Notes: a model not told the origin generated them from the sequence alone. Shown: positions 24,771-37,306, counted from the stretch's first letter. The stretch: DNA of 64,000 nt from Laburnicola sp. R22_1 (GCA_014281115.1 JACONQ010000012.1:930001-994000), one strand, 5' to 3'. Made by a program: numbers and translations.

Positions 24771-25370
24771 ATAAACTGACGCGTTGTTAGAAGTTTTAGG
24801 GTAATAGTAAGAGTTTTACTCGCGGTTATAGTTGTAGATAGTGCTTTTGGCCCCTTTAGAGGCCTTAGGCCAATATGTGTGTGTGTAAGAAAGACCTCTA
24901 GAGCTATTATGCCTTAGTGTCCCCAGAAGTGACAGCTCCCTGTAATATGGGAGTCTGTTAGGACTTAAATAGCGCCTTCTGGCGGGCGGCGACGCCCTAA
25001 AATATCTCAAACCTAGGATCTTAGAATATTCTCTTCTTTTAGCTCTAAGTAAAGTATAATATGCTCTTATGGTCCTTTATAGTCCTTTTTAACTAAACCC
25101 TAGAGATACTATAATCTTTCTAAGTTAATGTTGTGTTTGCGACACCTTGCGCTATTAAACATCTTCATAATTATAGTAAAAAACCCTCTATAGGGAAAAA
25201 TAGGTAAAGGTAGCAAGTGTACTTCCTACAGTAATTCTCTAACTATATAGTTAACCTAAGTCTAATCTCTTATTTATAAAAGAAAGGAATTAAAATTCCC
25301 TATTAAAATTTTCTAAGGAGGTTCTTTTATCCCCCTTCTGCAGTTGTTTAACCTAAACGAGAGCCTCTTT
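24771..25370. other. Gypsy D 3' tail with less-mutated GC-rich stretch
   Basis: No domain is visible on either strand between the antisense frame and the chromodomain. The part at 24840-25010 has higher GC (for example GGCGGGCGGCGACG) and few TA-rich changes. A short minus-strand open frame there looks fortuitous. Confidence 0.4.
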
Positions 25371-28300
25371 GCCAGCATCCTAGAATATTCTTCTTTTTCT
25401 AGAATTCTTTAATAGCGTTAGCACATAGATTAGTGCCTGGCTTCCATAAGTTTTTTTCTTCTAAGTAACCTTTCTATTTAATAAAGTATTCCCAGGCTCT
25501 AACTAATAACTTCCTACTCTCTAGCACTTTCTCCACATAGTATACGTTATCGCTAAACGTGCGTAGGGTGTCTACAATAGGACCTGCTTAAGACTTAATA
25601 GCTCTCCTTTGTTTATATAGCTCTAACAATAATATATAGAAGACTAGGTATACGTTTAATTCTAGGAAGTTAACTCTATAGGCTCCTTTTCCCACAGGGT
25701 ACTTAACTATGCCTAGTCTAATAAACTTCCAATTAAGTTTGCGCTTAGGTTAAGCGGAGTTTAGATGTCTAGTAGATATAAACACTTAATCCCCTAGTTT
25801 AAGACTAAGGTGCTTTCTCTTCTTATTAGTATACTTCTTCTAGTACTTATTCGCCGCTATAATCTTTATTCTGTATTAAGCCTATAGTGCAATAACTCTT
25901 ACTATAATTAATATGCCTAGTGGTAATTCTCTATTACCAAGCGGCATTCTAGGCTATTCTAACGCATAAGAATCCGATTTATAGTATACACAAAAAGAAG
26001 TTACTCTAGTTACTGCGTTTACACTATTATTATACGCAAATTCCGCAATTAGTAACTACCTTACCTAGTCATCCTATTCTAGGCAGCAAAAATACTAAAG
26101 ATACTACTTAAGCGTCTAATTTTGCCTTTTAGTTTGCCTGTCTGTTTGCGAGTAATAGGCTAATAATAACACCCTTATAGTATTAAGGTAATAATAAAAA
26201 GAGTCCTAATAGCAAGAGTTTATTATTAGACCTCTATCTAATAAGATTGTCTTAGAAGTGCCGTATAACCTAATAACATCCCAAATCTAGGCTTCTGCTA
26301 AGTCCTTTACGTCCTAATCTATTCTGGCAGGTATATAATAAGCCATCTTTGTTAGATAGTCTACTATTACTAGAATAGCATTATAGACTTGGCTAAGTGT
26401 TTAACTAGGGGGTAAGTTTATAATAAAATTTAAGATAATATTTTCCTAAGAGCTATTTGGCATAAGCAAAGGATTTAAAAGACTATATAGTTAGTGTTAA
26501 GGTGCGATAAACATCCTACACTTTAAATAGTTATAATAGTAGTTTTTAACTTTATATTGCATTCCTTTCTATTAAAAATGCCTCCTTAACTTCTTTAACG
26601 TCTTCTTCGCCCCAAAATGCCCACCTATAGAGCTATTATGGCATGTCCAGAGAGTCTTTGCCTTCTCCGCACTTGTTGTAAGCACTTTAATTCCATTCTA
26701 CTCTATTACGCCTTCTTCTAGCGACTCCTTGCCTAACTGTTAGGACTAAGGTTCTCCTAAAGCCTTAACTTTATCTTTAATCTCTGAGTTGGATTTAGAT
26801 CTAACCTCTATTAATAATATTGGCTCTTCCGCAATTACTCTCCTAGATTCGCGCCTTCTTAGCCACCTTTATTTCTAGAGTGCCGCTTGTTGGAATCTTG
26901 TAATCGCACTAATTAATTAGGTAGTTAATTTATTAAAAGTATTCCTACTTAACAATGTTTCCAAAGACTCTATATAAGCCCTATTTCCTTTCTCTACTAG
27001 GTGTTACGCCTCGCTTATATAGTCAGGGCGTCTTAATAGTCTATCTGCTAAGTTTTTCTTCTCTAGCTAGTGGATAATAATAAAATTATACTCTACTAGC
27101 CTCTTATAGATTCTAACCTACTAGTAGTTTAATTTCTTTGTATCTATAAATCATCGCAAGTTATTGTAATCCATAAGGATAATAAATAGAATACTTAATA
27201 AGTAGTGTTACTAATATTTAATACTTCTATTAATAGCTAGCAATTCCTTATTTTATATATCGTATTAAAGTTTTGTGCTATCTAGCTTCTATAAAAAGAA
27301 ACTAATAGGTCGCCATTATAGGGTTTCGTTAGATTTAGACACATTCTGGCTTAATATGCTAGATATTACGCCACCTAAGGTATCTACCTTTAGTCTTATC
27401 TCTCTATTAGACTTAAAGTACACTAATATAGGCACTACTATAAATATAGCCTTTAACTCTTTAAAAGCTGCTCTTTCCTACGCATCTAAGTGTAAGGGTT
27501 AGCTTTCCTCCCTTCTTTAAGCTTGCCCGCCTTAGGCAGCACTAGACTTCTTCTAAGTAAGTTTAGTAAGGGGTAGAGCCACTCTTAAAAACCCTGTAAT
27601 AAATATCTAGTAATAATTTATAAAACTAATAAACACTCTAATATCGCGCACTGTCTTAGGAAGTAGCCACTCTATAATTGTTTTTACACAGTCTTTGTGC
27701 ATCCTAACTTCCTTTTAGCTAATAATATAGCCTAGGTACTCTGTTTCTTTCTAATAAAACTCGTACTTGCTAAGTTTAATATATAGTTTGGCTTTATATA
27801 GTCTTTAGAGGACTTCTTCTATATAATATTTGTATTTCTCTTCTATATTAGAGAAGATAAGTATATTATTTAAATAGACAATACACGTTACATTAATTAG
27901 TTCTACTAGGACTTTATTAATATGCTTCTAAAATTGTACCAGAGTATTAGTTAAACTAAACAGTAGTACTAAGTACTTAAAGTGTCTGTACTTTGTACGA
28001 AAAGCTATCTTCTATTTATTGCCTTCCTTAATTCTTATCCTATAATATGCCTTTTAGATATTAAGCTTAGTAAAGAACTTCGCTTTTACTAATCTTTCTA
28101 AGAACTTAGCAATTAAGGATAACGCATAATAATTCTTAATAGTAATCTTATTAAGGCTATAATAATCTATATATAGCCTTAATATATTATCCTTTTTCTT
28201 CGCGAATAGGATTAGTGCTCTAGCTAGTAACCTTAAATATTGTATCTAGCCTCTTCGCAAGTAATCTACAATATACTTGCGTAAGACACTTAGCTCGCCC

Positions 28301-29070
28301 TTAGACAAGTTATAAAGGGGCTAATAGGGTAGTTGTTCCCTAAAGAGAAAATTAATACTTAGGTTAGTCGCGGAGTGTTCCGCAAGCACCTCTAATTAAT
28401 TACTATTCGCTATATTAGCAAACTCTTAGTATACCTATAGCATTATAGCCTCTACTAAGATTGTGGACGTTCTATTACCTATATAGTCAATATAACACGC
28501 GTATAATTCCGTAGTTAAGTCTATTATTGTTGAACTAAACTATTTCGCGTCTTTAAAGGCCACTTTAGCATAGTTAGGCGCATTCTGCCCTAACTTTTCT
28601 TAAAATAACAATTGACCTGTGCGAAAGTTAAGTTTTAGATTATATGTGGCAATTTATAGTAATCCTAAGTATATCTTATACTTCCTTAAGTCTACTACTA
28701 TAAACGGGACCTAGTGGGTCTCTCTACAACCTCTAGTATCTACCAGGTGCACTTTGGCAACTATAGATCTATATATAGTAATATTTGCACTGTTTGCTAC
28801 CTCTGCTATAAAGTCTGGCAAGAATATTACTATTAGATTTCTCTTCTTCGCAAAGCAAGTAGAGATTACATTAAGTTTAGCGTCACTATTAACTAGTGCC
28901 TTAACTAAGCCTAAATCCCCTACTATAGCCTACACTATTATCGCAGTTGGCCTCTTTAGGTAAAGCATATTATAGAGCTTTCTAAGCTGCTTATTCTCCT
29001 TATACTTAATAATTGCGGCCAACAGAATAGAGTCTAGTCCTACTAGCCCTTGCCTTTTCCCGCGGACTCT
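25371..29070 (-). pseudogene. Gypsy D pol: protease, RT, RNase H, integrase, chromodomain
   Basis: Minus strand. The RT box reads YLNNILIFS near 27900-27845 (normally YLDDILIFS). Integrase occupies roughly 26900-25700. The chromodomain is clear at about 25555-25375: YVEKVLESRKL, AWEYFIK-stop-KGY where VKWKGY is expected, then LWKPGTNL for WEPGTNL. The domain order is that of chromoviruses. Both catalytic RT Asp codons are now Asn codons, and there are many TAG/TAA stops. Exact domain edges were not resolved. Confidence 0.82.
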
Positions 29071-29084
29071 AATGCGTGCTTAGG

Positions 29085-29897
29085 ATAGAAAGGTAGGTCT
29101 GGATTTCTCTCCTTCTTGCAATTAGGGGAGATATGGCCTCTCTCGCCATAGTTCTAGCAAGTAACCTTCAGATTATCTTTATTCTTTTCCTTCTGTGTTA
29201 AGATAGACTGTTTATAGTCCTTACGCTCCTTTTTGCTATATTTGGCCGGCCTAGCTAACTTAGCGGGGGGGGTTATTAACTTAGGCCTCTTTAATAAGTT
29301 CTTAGACTTGCCTTTGCTCTTAGTAGACCGCCCTTCCTCTTAGTAAAGGCAATTAGCAATCTCTTCCACCTCTATAAGGGTTTCCCTCTAAGAAGGTAGG
29401 TAATACAGAACTTCCTTACGTAGCTTATTATCTATAGAAGCTATAAACTTAGCCACCCTACAATGCTTGTTTTGCTCTTTAACCTCATCCTATAAAGGGA
29501 GAAGGTGGTTAAGTAAGTCTGTTAGGATTTAATTTGCCCTCTAGCGACAGTTCTTTATTGCCTTAAATGCTATCTGTTAGCGTTCTAATAGAGTACCTAG
29601 GGCATTAAGCATTCGTTCTATTAACGTCTGCTAGGTAGGGGCCTATTTAGGGTCTATCTATTATTATTAGTTGCAATACAACTCGAATTAGCTTTAAAGA
29701 TCTTTAGATAGGTACTGCCTACTAAAGGTAACCTTATAATCTTCTATAACAAAGCAAGAAGGCGCTTGCAAGAAATAAAACTTGTAATTTTACTTCTATT
29801 AGTTATAATTACGATAATTCTTGCGATTATAGACGTGTGGTAGGGGTGGTTGCAGTAAGGTACTCTATTTAGCGGCTACTAGGGAAGATGAGGCCAT
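29085..29897 (-). pseudogene. Gypsy D gag with CCHC zinc knuckle
   Basis: The start is the ATG at 29897-29895 (MASSSLVAAK). A basic Lys-rich linker precedes the knuckle at about 29155-29110, read as C-stop-NYGERGHISPNCK; the pattern CX2CX4HX4C is kept if the Tyr derives from Cys by TGT to TAT. Gag would build the particle and bind RNA. There are fewer stops than in pol. The start lies about 400 bp inside the 5' LTR, a normal leader length. Confidence 0.82.
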
Positions 29898-30302
29898 AGT
29901 AACTACGCGCGGGGTACTAGTAAGCTTATTAAGAGCTACTTTATTGCTAGCTTTATAACGTTGTTATATGTCTTTAATATATTGTATTTCCTATTATTCC
30001 TATTTCCTACGCGCTTAGTCCCGCAGTTCTATAAGATAAGTCATCCTTCTATTAGCTCCTATTGCATTTAGTTCCTCCTAAGGAGCTTGTAAACCCTTAG
30101 GGCCATTATTGATTTCTTATTAGGTAGCCTTCCTAAGTTCTTCCACTTGTTCTCCTGCCTACCCAATAGCACCAGCTTGCTGCCGAGTATTCCTAGATAG
30201 GCCGCCTGGCTCCTAGCTCGCGGAAGCAAGGCGTCCACTAGGTTCACGTATTGCTATTATAGTAGCAAAAATCCTACCGCTGCCTATAAGGGAGCGATTC
30301 GA

Positions 30303-30492
30303 ATATAAGGGCGCCACTAGGACGCCTAATAGTTAATAAGACAGAATAGGATAATATTAGAAGGTAAGTGGTAATAAGACAAATCGCTACCTACTTTTAT
30401 CCAAAGTGAGGGAATTTTTATCTAAACTTTCGCTAGGTCCAAAGGAGATATAAGTCCCTATTTGGCCACCTAAGCGATAAGGAGGCCTTATA
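30303..30492 (-). repeat. 5' LTR of Gypsy D
   Basis: 190 bp; minus-strand start TGTAAGG (read as TATAAGG after RIP), end CCCTTATA. On the gag side it is followed by TTCGAATCGCTCCC, which resembles a tRNA T-arm, where a primer site should be; I could not match it to a tRNA 3' end. Confidence 0.92.
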
Positions 30493-30497
30493 ATAAG

Positions 30498-32304
30498 TTT
30501 ACTTAGGCAACTCTAACCTTATAGTCTAAAGCCTCTTTTAAAAGACTAGCCTATTAAACCTAGTTTTCCTACTATAACTATTTTTAAGACACTTAAATAA
30601 GCCTTTATAACTGCGCTAGTTTTAGTTTATTTTAACCTAGACAAAGAAACCTAGTTAGAAATAGATGCTTCTAACTTTGTCACTACTATAGTCCTATTAT
30701 AGAAAGATATTTAAAACATATTACAATCTATTATATACTTAATGCACAAAATAAACTCTATAGAATGCAATTATAAGATCTATTATAAGAAGCTACTAGC
30801 TATAGTACAAGTCTTTAAGGAATAGAGATCTAAACTATTAGGAATTTAAGATCCTATTAATATTATTACTAATTACCTAGCTTTAGAGTGTTTTATAACT
30901 AGCAAATAGCTTAACTAATAATAAGCGCGATAGGCGGAGTTTCTAGCTAAGTTTAACTTCTATATTTAATACTATTTAGAATAATAAGGTATAAAACCTA
31001 ACGCGTATACTAGGCAATCTAGTAATCTACCTAAAGATAACAATAATGCTTGCTAGCAATACTAAGTTTAGATAGTCTTATAACTAGAGATTATTAAAAG
31101 TAAAAGTTTATATTACGTAATTACTACTATCTATACTATATTAAATAAAAGTTATTACTCTAGTATATAACTTACGACTATACTATATTATATTGCGGAA
31201 CTAGTAGCTAATAATAATAAGCCTACTACTATAGCTATAATAACTACTAAAGAAATAGCGCAATTACTTAAAGATATTAAGACTGCTTATAACTCTAATA
31301 AGATAGTTTAGAATATTATTACTACTATTAAGACTAAGGCATAATAGTTGCTAAAGTAGCTCCTTAAGTAAGAACTTAGGATTAAAGTTACAGGTTATTA
31401 ACTAAGTAATAGTGTACTATATATTAAGGACTAACTATATATTCTAAATAATAAAGAACTTTATACGCAAATTCTTAAGTAGGCCTATAATAGTGTTACT
31501 ACTAGATATATTAGTTATAAGAATACTTATAAGTATATTAGTTACTAGTACTACTAGCTATGTATAACGTATACTATTATCTACTATATCTACGCTTATA
31601 TATTATACCACTATAGTAAACTATACTATAACACTAAATATAGTTTGCTCTACCCACTACTAATTCTAAACTATTACTAGAAATTAATCTTAATAGACTT
31701 TATTATTAGCTTGCTATCTTACTATAATAATAATAAATTTTTACAGCTATTATAGTTGTTGTAGACTAGCTTAGTAAGAAGAAGAAGTTTATCCCTATAG
31801 TTAAGATTATAGTGGAGGCAGTTATAAAGGTCTTTATTATATATATCTAGCGCAAAGAGAGTTTTCTAGAGGATATTATTAGTAACTATAGTTAATAGTT
31901 TATATTCTACTTTTAGAAATAACTCTATAAACGCCTTAGCACAAAGCTACAACTATTTACTAGTTAGTATCCTAAAACTAATAGTTAGAGAGAGGTTACT
32001 AATACTATATTAAAGAAGTACTTATACGTATATATTAACTATTAATAAATAACTAGGCCCTATACTTGCCTATAGTAGAGTTTATTGCTAACTTATTAGT
32101 TAGTAAGTTAACTAAAATAGCACCTTTTATTGCTACTAAGGACTACTTACTACGCAATAGTATAGAACCTATACAAATATATAATATTAAGTTAGTAAGT
32201 AGAAACGCTAATACTAGTAGGCGCCTACTTACTGCGCCTGCGTATATAGATTATTAGCGCGTAGATAATTTTATTAACTTCCTTACTTATTTTTATAACT
32301 TTTT
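30498..32304 (+). pseudogene. Gypsy B RT end, RNase H and integrase core
   Basis: Continues from 23552 once Gypsy D is removed. RNase H is seen as TLK-stop-AFITALVLVYFNLDKET near 30585-30640, LEIDASNFVTT near 30657-30690 and INSIECNYKIYYKKLLAIVQ near 30750-30810. Integrase follows, with VEFIANLLVSKLTKIAPF near 32073-32126 in an open stretch that keeps its frame from 32066 to 32257. The substrate would be the element's own cDNA. Stops are at Gln/Trp positions. The frame is cut by element T1 and resumes at 32780. Confidence 0.82.
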
Positions 32305-32779
32305 ATATAATAATTTATTAGGAAGAGAAATATTCCAGACCTTTTAGTATATAGTACAACGCTATAAGAAAAAGCTATAGGTGTGCTAAAAACGTATTAA
32401 AAAAATATAAAGTAGCTTAGAGATAAGTTAGGCTAGGAACTATTAATTAGCACGTGTAAATTAGCCCCTTATACTAATAAGATAGTTAATTATAGTGTAC
32501 TAAAGTCTATAGGTACTAAAGTTAAAGACAATAACGTAACGCGTAATTGCCTATACAGTAGGGTTAGTTATCTTAGAAGCTAGGGGGAGATGTTAGAAAA
32601 ACTTTAACACGCTCTAGTTCTAGGGCTTAGCACTCGCACGTAATGTTACGTAATGTTATATTTTATAGGCGCTAGTAATATAATAGAAAAATATAGCAAT
32701 TAAATATAGTAGGGCTACTTAAAAACCAAATAAGTGGAGGCAGTTTATACTCCTGCCTAGAAGGGGATATAATAATTTA
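32305..32779 (+). mobile_element. Element T copy 1 with 13-bp target-site duplication
   Basis: ATATAATAATTTA at 32305-32317 and 32767-32779 flanks a 449-bp insert (32318-32766) that splits the Gypsy B integrase. It starts TTAGGAAGAGAAATATTC and ends CTGCCTAGAAGGGG. The longer T2 (42971-45438, minus) shares both ends but has about 760 bp more in the middle, so T1 is probably internally deleted. No RT is visible. Confidence 0.78.
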
Positions 32780-33300
32780 TAATAGGTATAAGCTAAATAG
32801 ACTAAGTATACTAATAGAAAGCGCGCGCTAGCACTATTTTTTAAGGTTAGTAATAAGGTAATCTTAGACGCGCGTAATATTAAGACTAAAAGGCCTAGCT
32901 CTTTATTAGATTATAAGAATAGGGGACCCTTTTATATTATATAAGTTATTAATAATATAGTATATAAGCTTAACCTACCTAAGAAAATAGGCTATTTATA
33001 TAATGTTTTTTATCTATAGCTACTATACTTATATAATAAGCAACCACTTTATAGTTAAACACATAATAAGAATAATATACTGCTAAATAAATATATAGAT
33101 AAGGAGTATAAGGTAAAAACTATACTTACCTACTAGTTAAATAAGTTAAATAAGAATCTATATACTTTAGAGTATAGCGTTATAGAATATGAGGTTATAT
33201 AGGACAGATTTAATACCTCTACCTAGGAGTCTTACTATAACCTACTTAATTATCCTTAACTTATCGCTACTTTCTATACTAAGAACCTAAAGAAGCCTAC
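32780..33300 (+). pseudogene. Gypsy B integrase C-terminus and chromodomain
   Basis: VILDARNIKTKRPSSLLDY near 32860-32915 and YKLNLPKKIGYLYNVFYLQL near 32957-33020 are the integrase C-terminal GPY/F-type region. A chromodomain-like segment with DKEYKVKTIL follows near 33098-33130, then YSVIEYEV and STQESYYNLLNYP near 33180-33260. Stops are RIP-type. No 3' LTR of Gypsy B was identified downstream. Confidence 0.75.
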
Positions 33301-33739
33301 TATACTACATAACTTTAATAAGCTTATTATATATTAGGATATTATTATGTGTCTTACCACTACTATTCTAATTATAAATGCCTACTTAGATACCTAGAGA
33401 TAGATAAATATAGGTCTTAAGTTAGTAACAGATAGTAGTCTTTCTAGAAACCCTCTCTATAGTAATTCTCTTAGCAAGGCAGCTTGTATCGTCTTACATA
33501 ACAATAACCCTAGCAATAATAGCTAATTTAACACAACAATACTAATAGATATTAATAAGTTAGATTAATAGATTAAATTTATAGTAATTATAACTAGAGC
33601 GTAATAAAGCACGATAGTTATATAGAAATTAATATATAGTTATATAGAGATTAGTACATATTTATATAAAGATTAGTATATAGTTATAAGGATTTTAGTA
33701 GTAGTAGAGTCGCTGCTAAGAAGGAGAAGGTAGTGTTAC
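33301..33739. other. No gene seen; short 22-bp tandem repeat at 33617-33682
   Basis: AT-rich sequence downstream of the Gypsy B chromodomain. Three imperfect 22-bp units of the type GTTATATAGAGATTAGTACA lie at 33617-33682. Nothing else is recognised. Confidence 0.5.
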
Positions 33740-33955
33740 TAATCTAAGGTGCAGGCCCCTCGCTTACGTTATGTTACCCTTTTAGGACTAGGGTAATTAC
33801 TAAGCAAGGTCCTAAGCAAGACTACGTATATAGCCTGCCTACGTACTCACCTTATGTAGGTATTACTACTATCTTATATTTAAATTCTAACTACTAGTTA
33901 TCTTATATACGGCGTAATAACTCTCATAGTACCCTCATAGTACTAGTTTAAGACC
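33740..33955 (+). repeat. Dispersed repeat U copy 1 (LTR-like)
   Basis: About 200 bp starting near TGTTACTAATCTAAGGTGC and ending near GTAATAACTCTCA. It is shared with 62240-62480 in the same orientation. TG/CA-type ends suggest an LTR, possibly of the Copia fragment that follows, but this is not proven. Confidence 0.5.
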
Positions 33956-35050
33956 TACTATAACTACTATAAAGGGAAACCTCGTATAAAGACTTTATTA
34001 TATAATCTATAATTGCTTATTACTAATAAAGAGAAGCACACTTTTAGGATTACTAGCCTATAGACAGATAATACTCTTAGTATTATTAATAAGAACTTTA
34101 TATAAAGAGAAAAAGAAGAACTAAAGAAGATAACCTTCTATATAAAGGACAAGACTATCCTTACTAAGAATTAACCTATTAAATTTAATAGTAGAAGGAT
34201 TTAGCTTTTATAAATACTATAGTTCTTATATAAAAAGTTAAGTAAAACGCCTTTATATTATTAATTCTAAAGATAAGAATACTACTTAGAGATATATAAA
34301 GTAGCGCGCAAAAGGCGCCTATATTATATCTATATACTAGCTAGAAGCTATATTTAACTTATCTATTACTGCTTAGACTATATTACCCTTATATAAAGAT
34401 ATTAAGGTATTAAATATATAAATCTAATAGTAAATTAGTAATAGTAAGCGCAGTCTTACCTTTATACTGGTAGATCTTTATTACGCGAAGCTATTTATCT
34501 TTACTAATAGCTTATTTGCTGATAATAAGGACCTAAGCTTATAGCTAGAATTTCTAGTTACTCTAGGTAATAAGTATTATATAGGTAATAGCAACAACTT
34601 TACGATTCTAGCAAATATTATATACTAGAATTTAACTAAGTATAAAAGAGTAATAAGGAGTGTTCTTACTAGTAAGCTGTATACTATAGTAGGAGGGTTT
34701 AATAATACTATTACTATTAGTATAACTCTTTAAAAGATTATATACACGCTTAGTCTACTACTAGTCTCTATGGTTATTTATATAGATTTAAAGTCTCTTT
34801 ATAACTACCTTATACGCCTAGAAACTATAAATAAAAAGCGCCTTATAATTAATATTATATTACTATACAAATTTTATAAGTACTACAAGATCTTTAAGAT
34901 TAAATAGATTAATAGAAAGGATAACCCTACTAATACCTATATAAAAAAGGTCCTAAACTAGACTCTAGAGTCCTTAATATTTAGCAACATCTTAATAATT
35001 ACTATTAAAGTATTAGCAAATTGCCTTAAGCCTACCTATATAAGATTTTC
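33956..35050 (+). pseudogene. Copia-type RT end and RNase H fragment
   Basis: The plus-strand reading gives FRITSLQTDNTLSIINKNFI (stop read as Gln) near 34050-34110, then KLFIFTNSLFADNKDLSLQL near 34489-34548 and YKRVIRSVLTSKLYTIVGGF near 34631-34690. Next are VIYIDLKSLYNYLIRLETIN near 34775-34835, and NPTNTYIKK near 34925-34950, the Ty1/Copia RNase H signature ending. The order agrees with fungal Copia polyproteins that carry the CKRVTRSVLASELY motif. It lacks gag, integrase and most of RT. RIP stops are present. Confidence 0.8.
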
Positions 35051-35102
35051 CTAGCCTTTATATAGTGCTATTTCTTTATTATTTATCTATTCTTTTATAA
35101 TA

Positions 35103-37306
35103 TATTCTATTAGTAGCCCGGACAAATTAGTCCGCCGAATAGTTTTTCTTAGCAACTTCGAGGTTCCTTATAACTTATTATAGAACACTACTAACATTAC
35201 TTTATAGTAACTCATAATAACCTATTATAACTTATAATATACTAAGTTACTATTTAATCTACTTTTTACGTCGTGCAGCCTTTTTGCGCGGCTGCTATAG
35301 CCGCGTAAAGCTAAGAAGTCTTTCTTGGCAGTACGAACTTACAATAAGACTCCCTATAATATACGATATATTATCTACTATACTATACGTAGGCAATATA
35401 TAGTATACTTATTGTGATTCGCAGTAAAGCATACTATATCTTAAGTAGTACTTTATCTAATTTTTAGTCACTAAGTGCGTACTATTGCAAGATAAAGTTA
35501 ACCCGTTATTTTTAACCTTATAGTAACCTATAATAAAATCACTCTAATTTACTATCAACACTATCTAAAAATAAGCCGCTAAGAGTAACATCTAACTCCT
35601 TCTCTATCTCTTTATCTATCTAACAGGTCCTTGCGTTGTGCCTAGGCTCTCCGCACCTCCTATAGCGGCGTTGTGTTAAGGGACCTGCCTCTCCCTCACC
35701 ACTACCTCGCGCCCTTTTCGACAACCTCACTCTAATAGAAGGGCTTTCTACTTCTAAATCTGCTCCCTAAGCAAAGTCTATTGTCCCACCTTTCTAAATG
35801 CGCTTTCTTTTACGCGTTTTTCGCTTTGTTAGAACCTTAACTTCTTAAGTTTCTTAATGCGTGTCTCTTAAAGTACACTATAGTAGAGTATAAGTTTAGC
35901 ACCTTTTATAAGCTATAAGTAGCTCGATTTAGCATTAGGTAGAGACTAAATAAAAGAGTCGCGTACGAGCTTTAACTAGGATCTAAACTTAAGGGTATTA
36001 CTTAGGGTCCTGGCTTACCATAGTGTATCTAGTAGGGTACCCTAAGGTAGAGTGTGAATACACACATTAAGGCAATCTACTACTACTAACATGTCTAAAG
36101 AAATAAGCCTAAAGGCCTTAAAGGCTTTCTTATAGTTTTCTAATGTAAACATATTAAAAAACGCGTTGCGAAAGGCTAGTAGGAAGTCCTCTTTATTAAT
36201 ATAAAAGACGCGTTGGCGCGCTAAGTCCTGTACGCGCTAGGAGTACTTTAGCTTTAGTGACGCGAAACAGATCATATTAAGTAGCTAGAGGATATAAGAT
36301 AAGTGCGCTAGCATATAGAGTGTTAGGATCTTCTGTTCTAGACAATAATCCTTAAAATCCTAGAAGTGGTGGCTCTTATAGCTGTTTAGAATAAGTAACC
36401 TCTATAACCCTACTATGCGCGGCCTTATATACGCGTTAAAGTACTTTAACTACGCGACTCTAAGCTTACTGTTAGTCTAGCCAGTCTTAGAGACTAAGAG
36501 CTTCCAATAGCGAGGAATACTAGTCTCCTTATACCACGCTAAGATGTGGACTCGTCCTTTATAGATAATAAAGGGCGAAGCAGTATACCTAGTAGCGCAA
36601 ATACTCTAAATTACTATAACCCACTCGTAGTTGCCTGGCTAAACAATTATAGGTTAAGAATGTCTTTCTAAACTAGTTACAACCTTTATTAAGCTAATAA
36701 CTTCTATCTAAAAGCCTATCTTATTAAAGTTATAGATATCTTTATCCTACACTCTATACTTGGCTTTTGTGTCCTTTACTAGCTAAAACTACGCGTTTAT
36801 AACCTCTAGGTCTTTCTATTATATTCTCTATTAGTCCTTCGCTTAATTAAAAGCTATTTTAAGCTTAGGTACGCGCTTTACAAAGCGCTAAGCCTAGCAT
36901 TATTCTACAGGGTCTCTGTGCCGCGCAGCCAGCAGTTTGTTAGCTATATCTTCCACCTTACCTAGCCAGGGTGCAAATCCTCGCGAATCTAGGTTAAGGA
37001 TATACTATATAAGCGTCTGCTCTTTAGTTGTGATAAGCTTTGCCATGCCTAATTATGTATCTGCTTAGACGGTAATTCCGTTAATTCGATTGCTTAGTGT
37101 AGACCTTAGGATATTATATACTGTAGTAGCGCGTCGTAGGCTTAAAATTTGCTTATTCTAATAGGCGTAAAGGGCAAGCTTAATTCTGCCTTCTTAATTA
37201 GATAATAACGCGTCGTATTGTTAAGACATTATAATTCATAGTAAAGTGTTGTGATCTTGGCAAAAACTGTCCGGCGGACTAATCTATCCGGGCTACTAAT
37301 AGAATA
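35103..37306 (-). mobile_element. pogo-type DNA transposon P2
   Basis: Inverted terminal sequences: TATTCTATTAGTAGCCCGGA on the left and its complement on the right, continuing with AGTCCGCCG on both sides. The exact outer ends are uncertain because the flanks are AT-rich and partly palindromic. It carries a minus-strand transposase relic. Confidence 0.85.
35539..37229 (-). pseudogene. pogo-family transposase with C-terminal zinc knuckle, broken (P2)
   Basis: Starts at ATG 37229-37227 (MSQQYDALLSNQEG); a true TGA stop is at 35541-35539. Order: psq-type helix-turn-helix, CENP-B-type HTH with ILNLDSRGFAP near 37010-36975, DDE endonuclease, C-terminal zinc knuckle RCGEPRHNARTC near 35670-35630. 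The catalytic Asp residues are altered: YNFNKIGF for NFD, LLILNSYKS for LD, and LLNMICF for LDV. The start-to-stop length is not a multiple of three, so at least one indel exists. The frame is close to the 565-566 codons of P3 and P4. Confidence 0.82.

Larger units (their letters stand above)
23553..30492 (-). mobile_element. Gypsy D: complete chromodomain Gypsy element, TSD ATAAG
   Basis: LTRs of 189 and 190 bp (23553-23741, 30303-30492) read TGTAAGGCC...CTTACA on the minus strand. The target duplication ATAAG is perfect (23548-23552, 30493-30497). On the minus strand the order is LTR, gag with zinc knuckle, protease/RT/RNase H/integrase, chromodomain, a tail region with an antisense frame, polypurine tract, LTR. 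Length is 6940 bp. The gag end is less RIPed than most of the window. Confidence 0.93.

Noticed and set aside
24816..25010. Minus-strand 64-codon open frame in Gypsy D
   Set aside because: It lies in a short less-mutated GC-rich stretch, has no family features and is not in register with pol.
27275..28963. Plus-strand open frames at 27275-27502 and 28754-28963
   Set aside because: They run opposite to the recognised Gypsy D pol and are shadows of it.
32592..32766. Calling TGTTAGAAAA...CTGCCTA the 3' LTR of Gypsy B with a polypurine tract GGGGGAGA
   Set aside because: The integrase C-terminus and chromodomain of Gypsy B continue after it, and the whole 449-bp piece has its own 13-bp duplication, so it belongs to element T.
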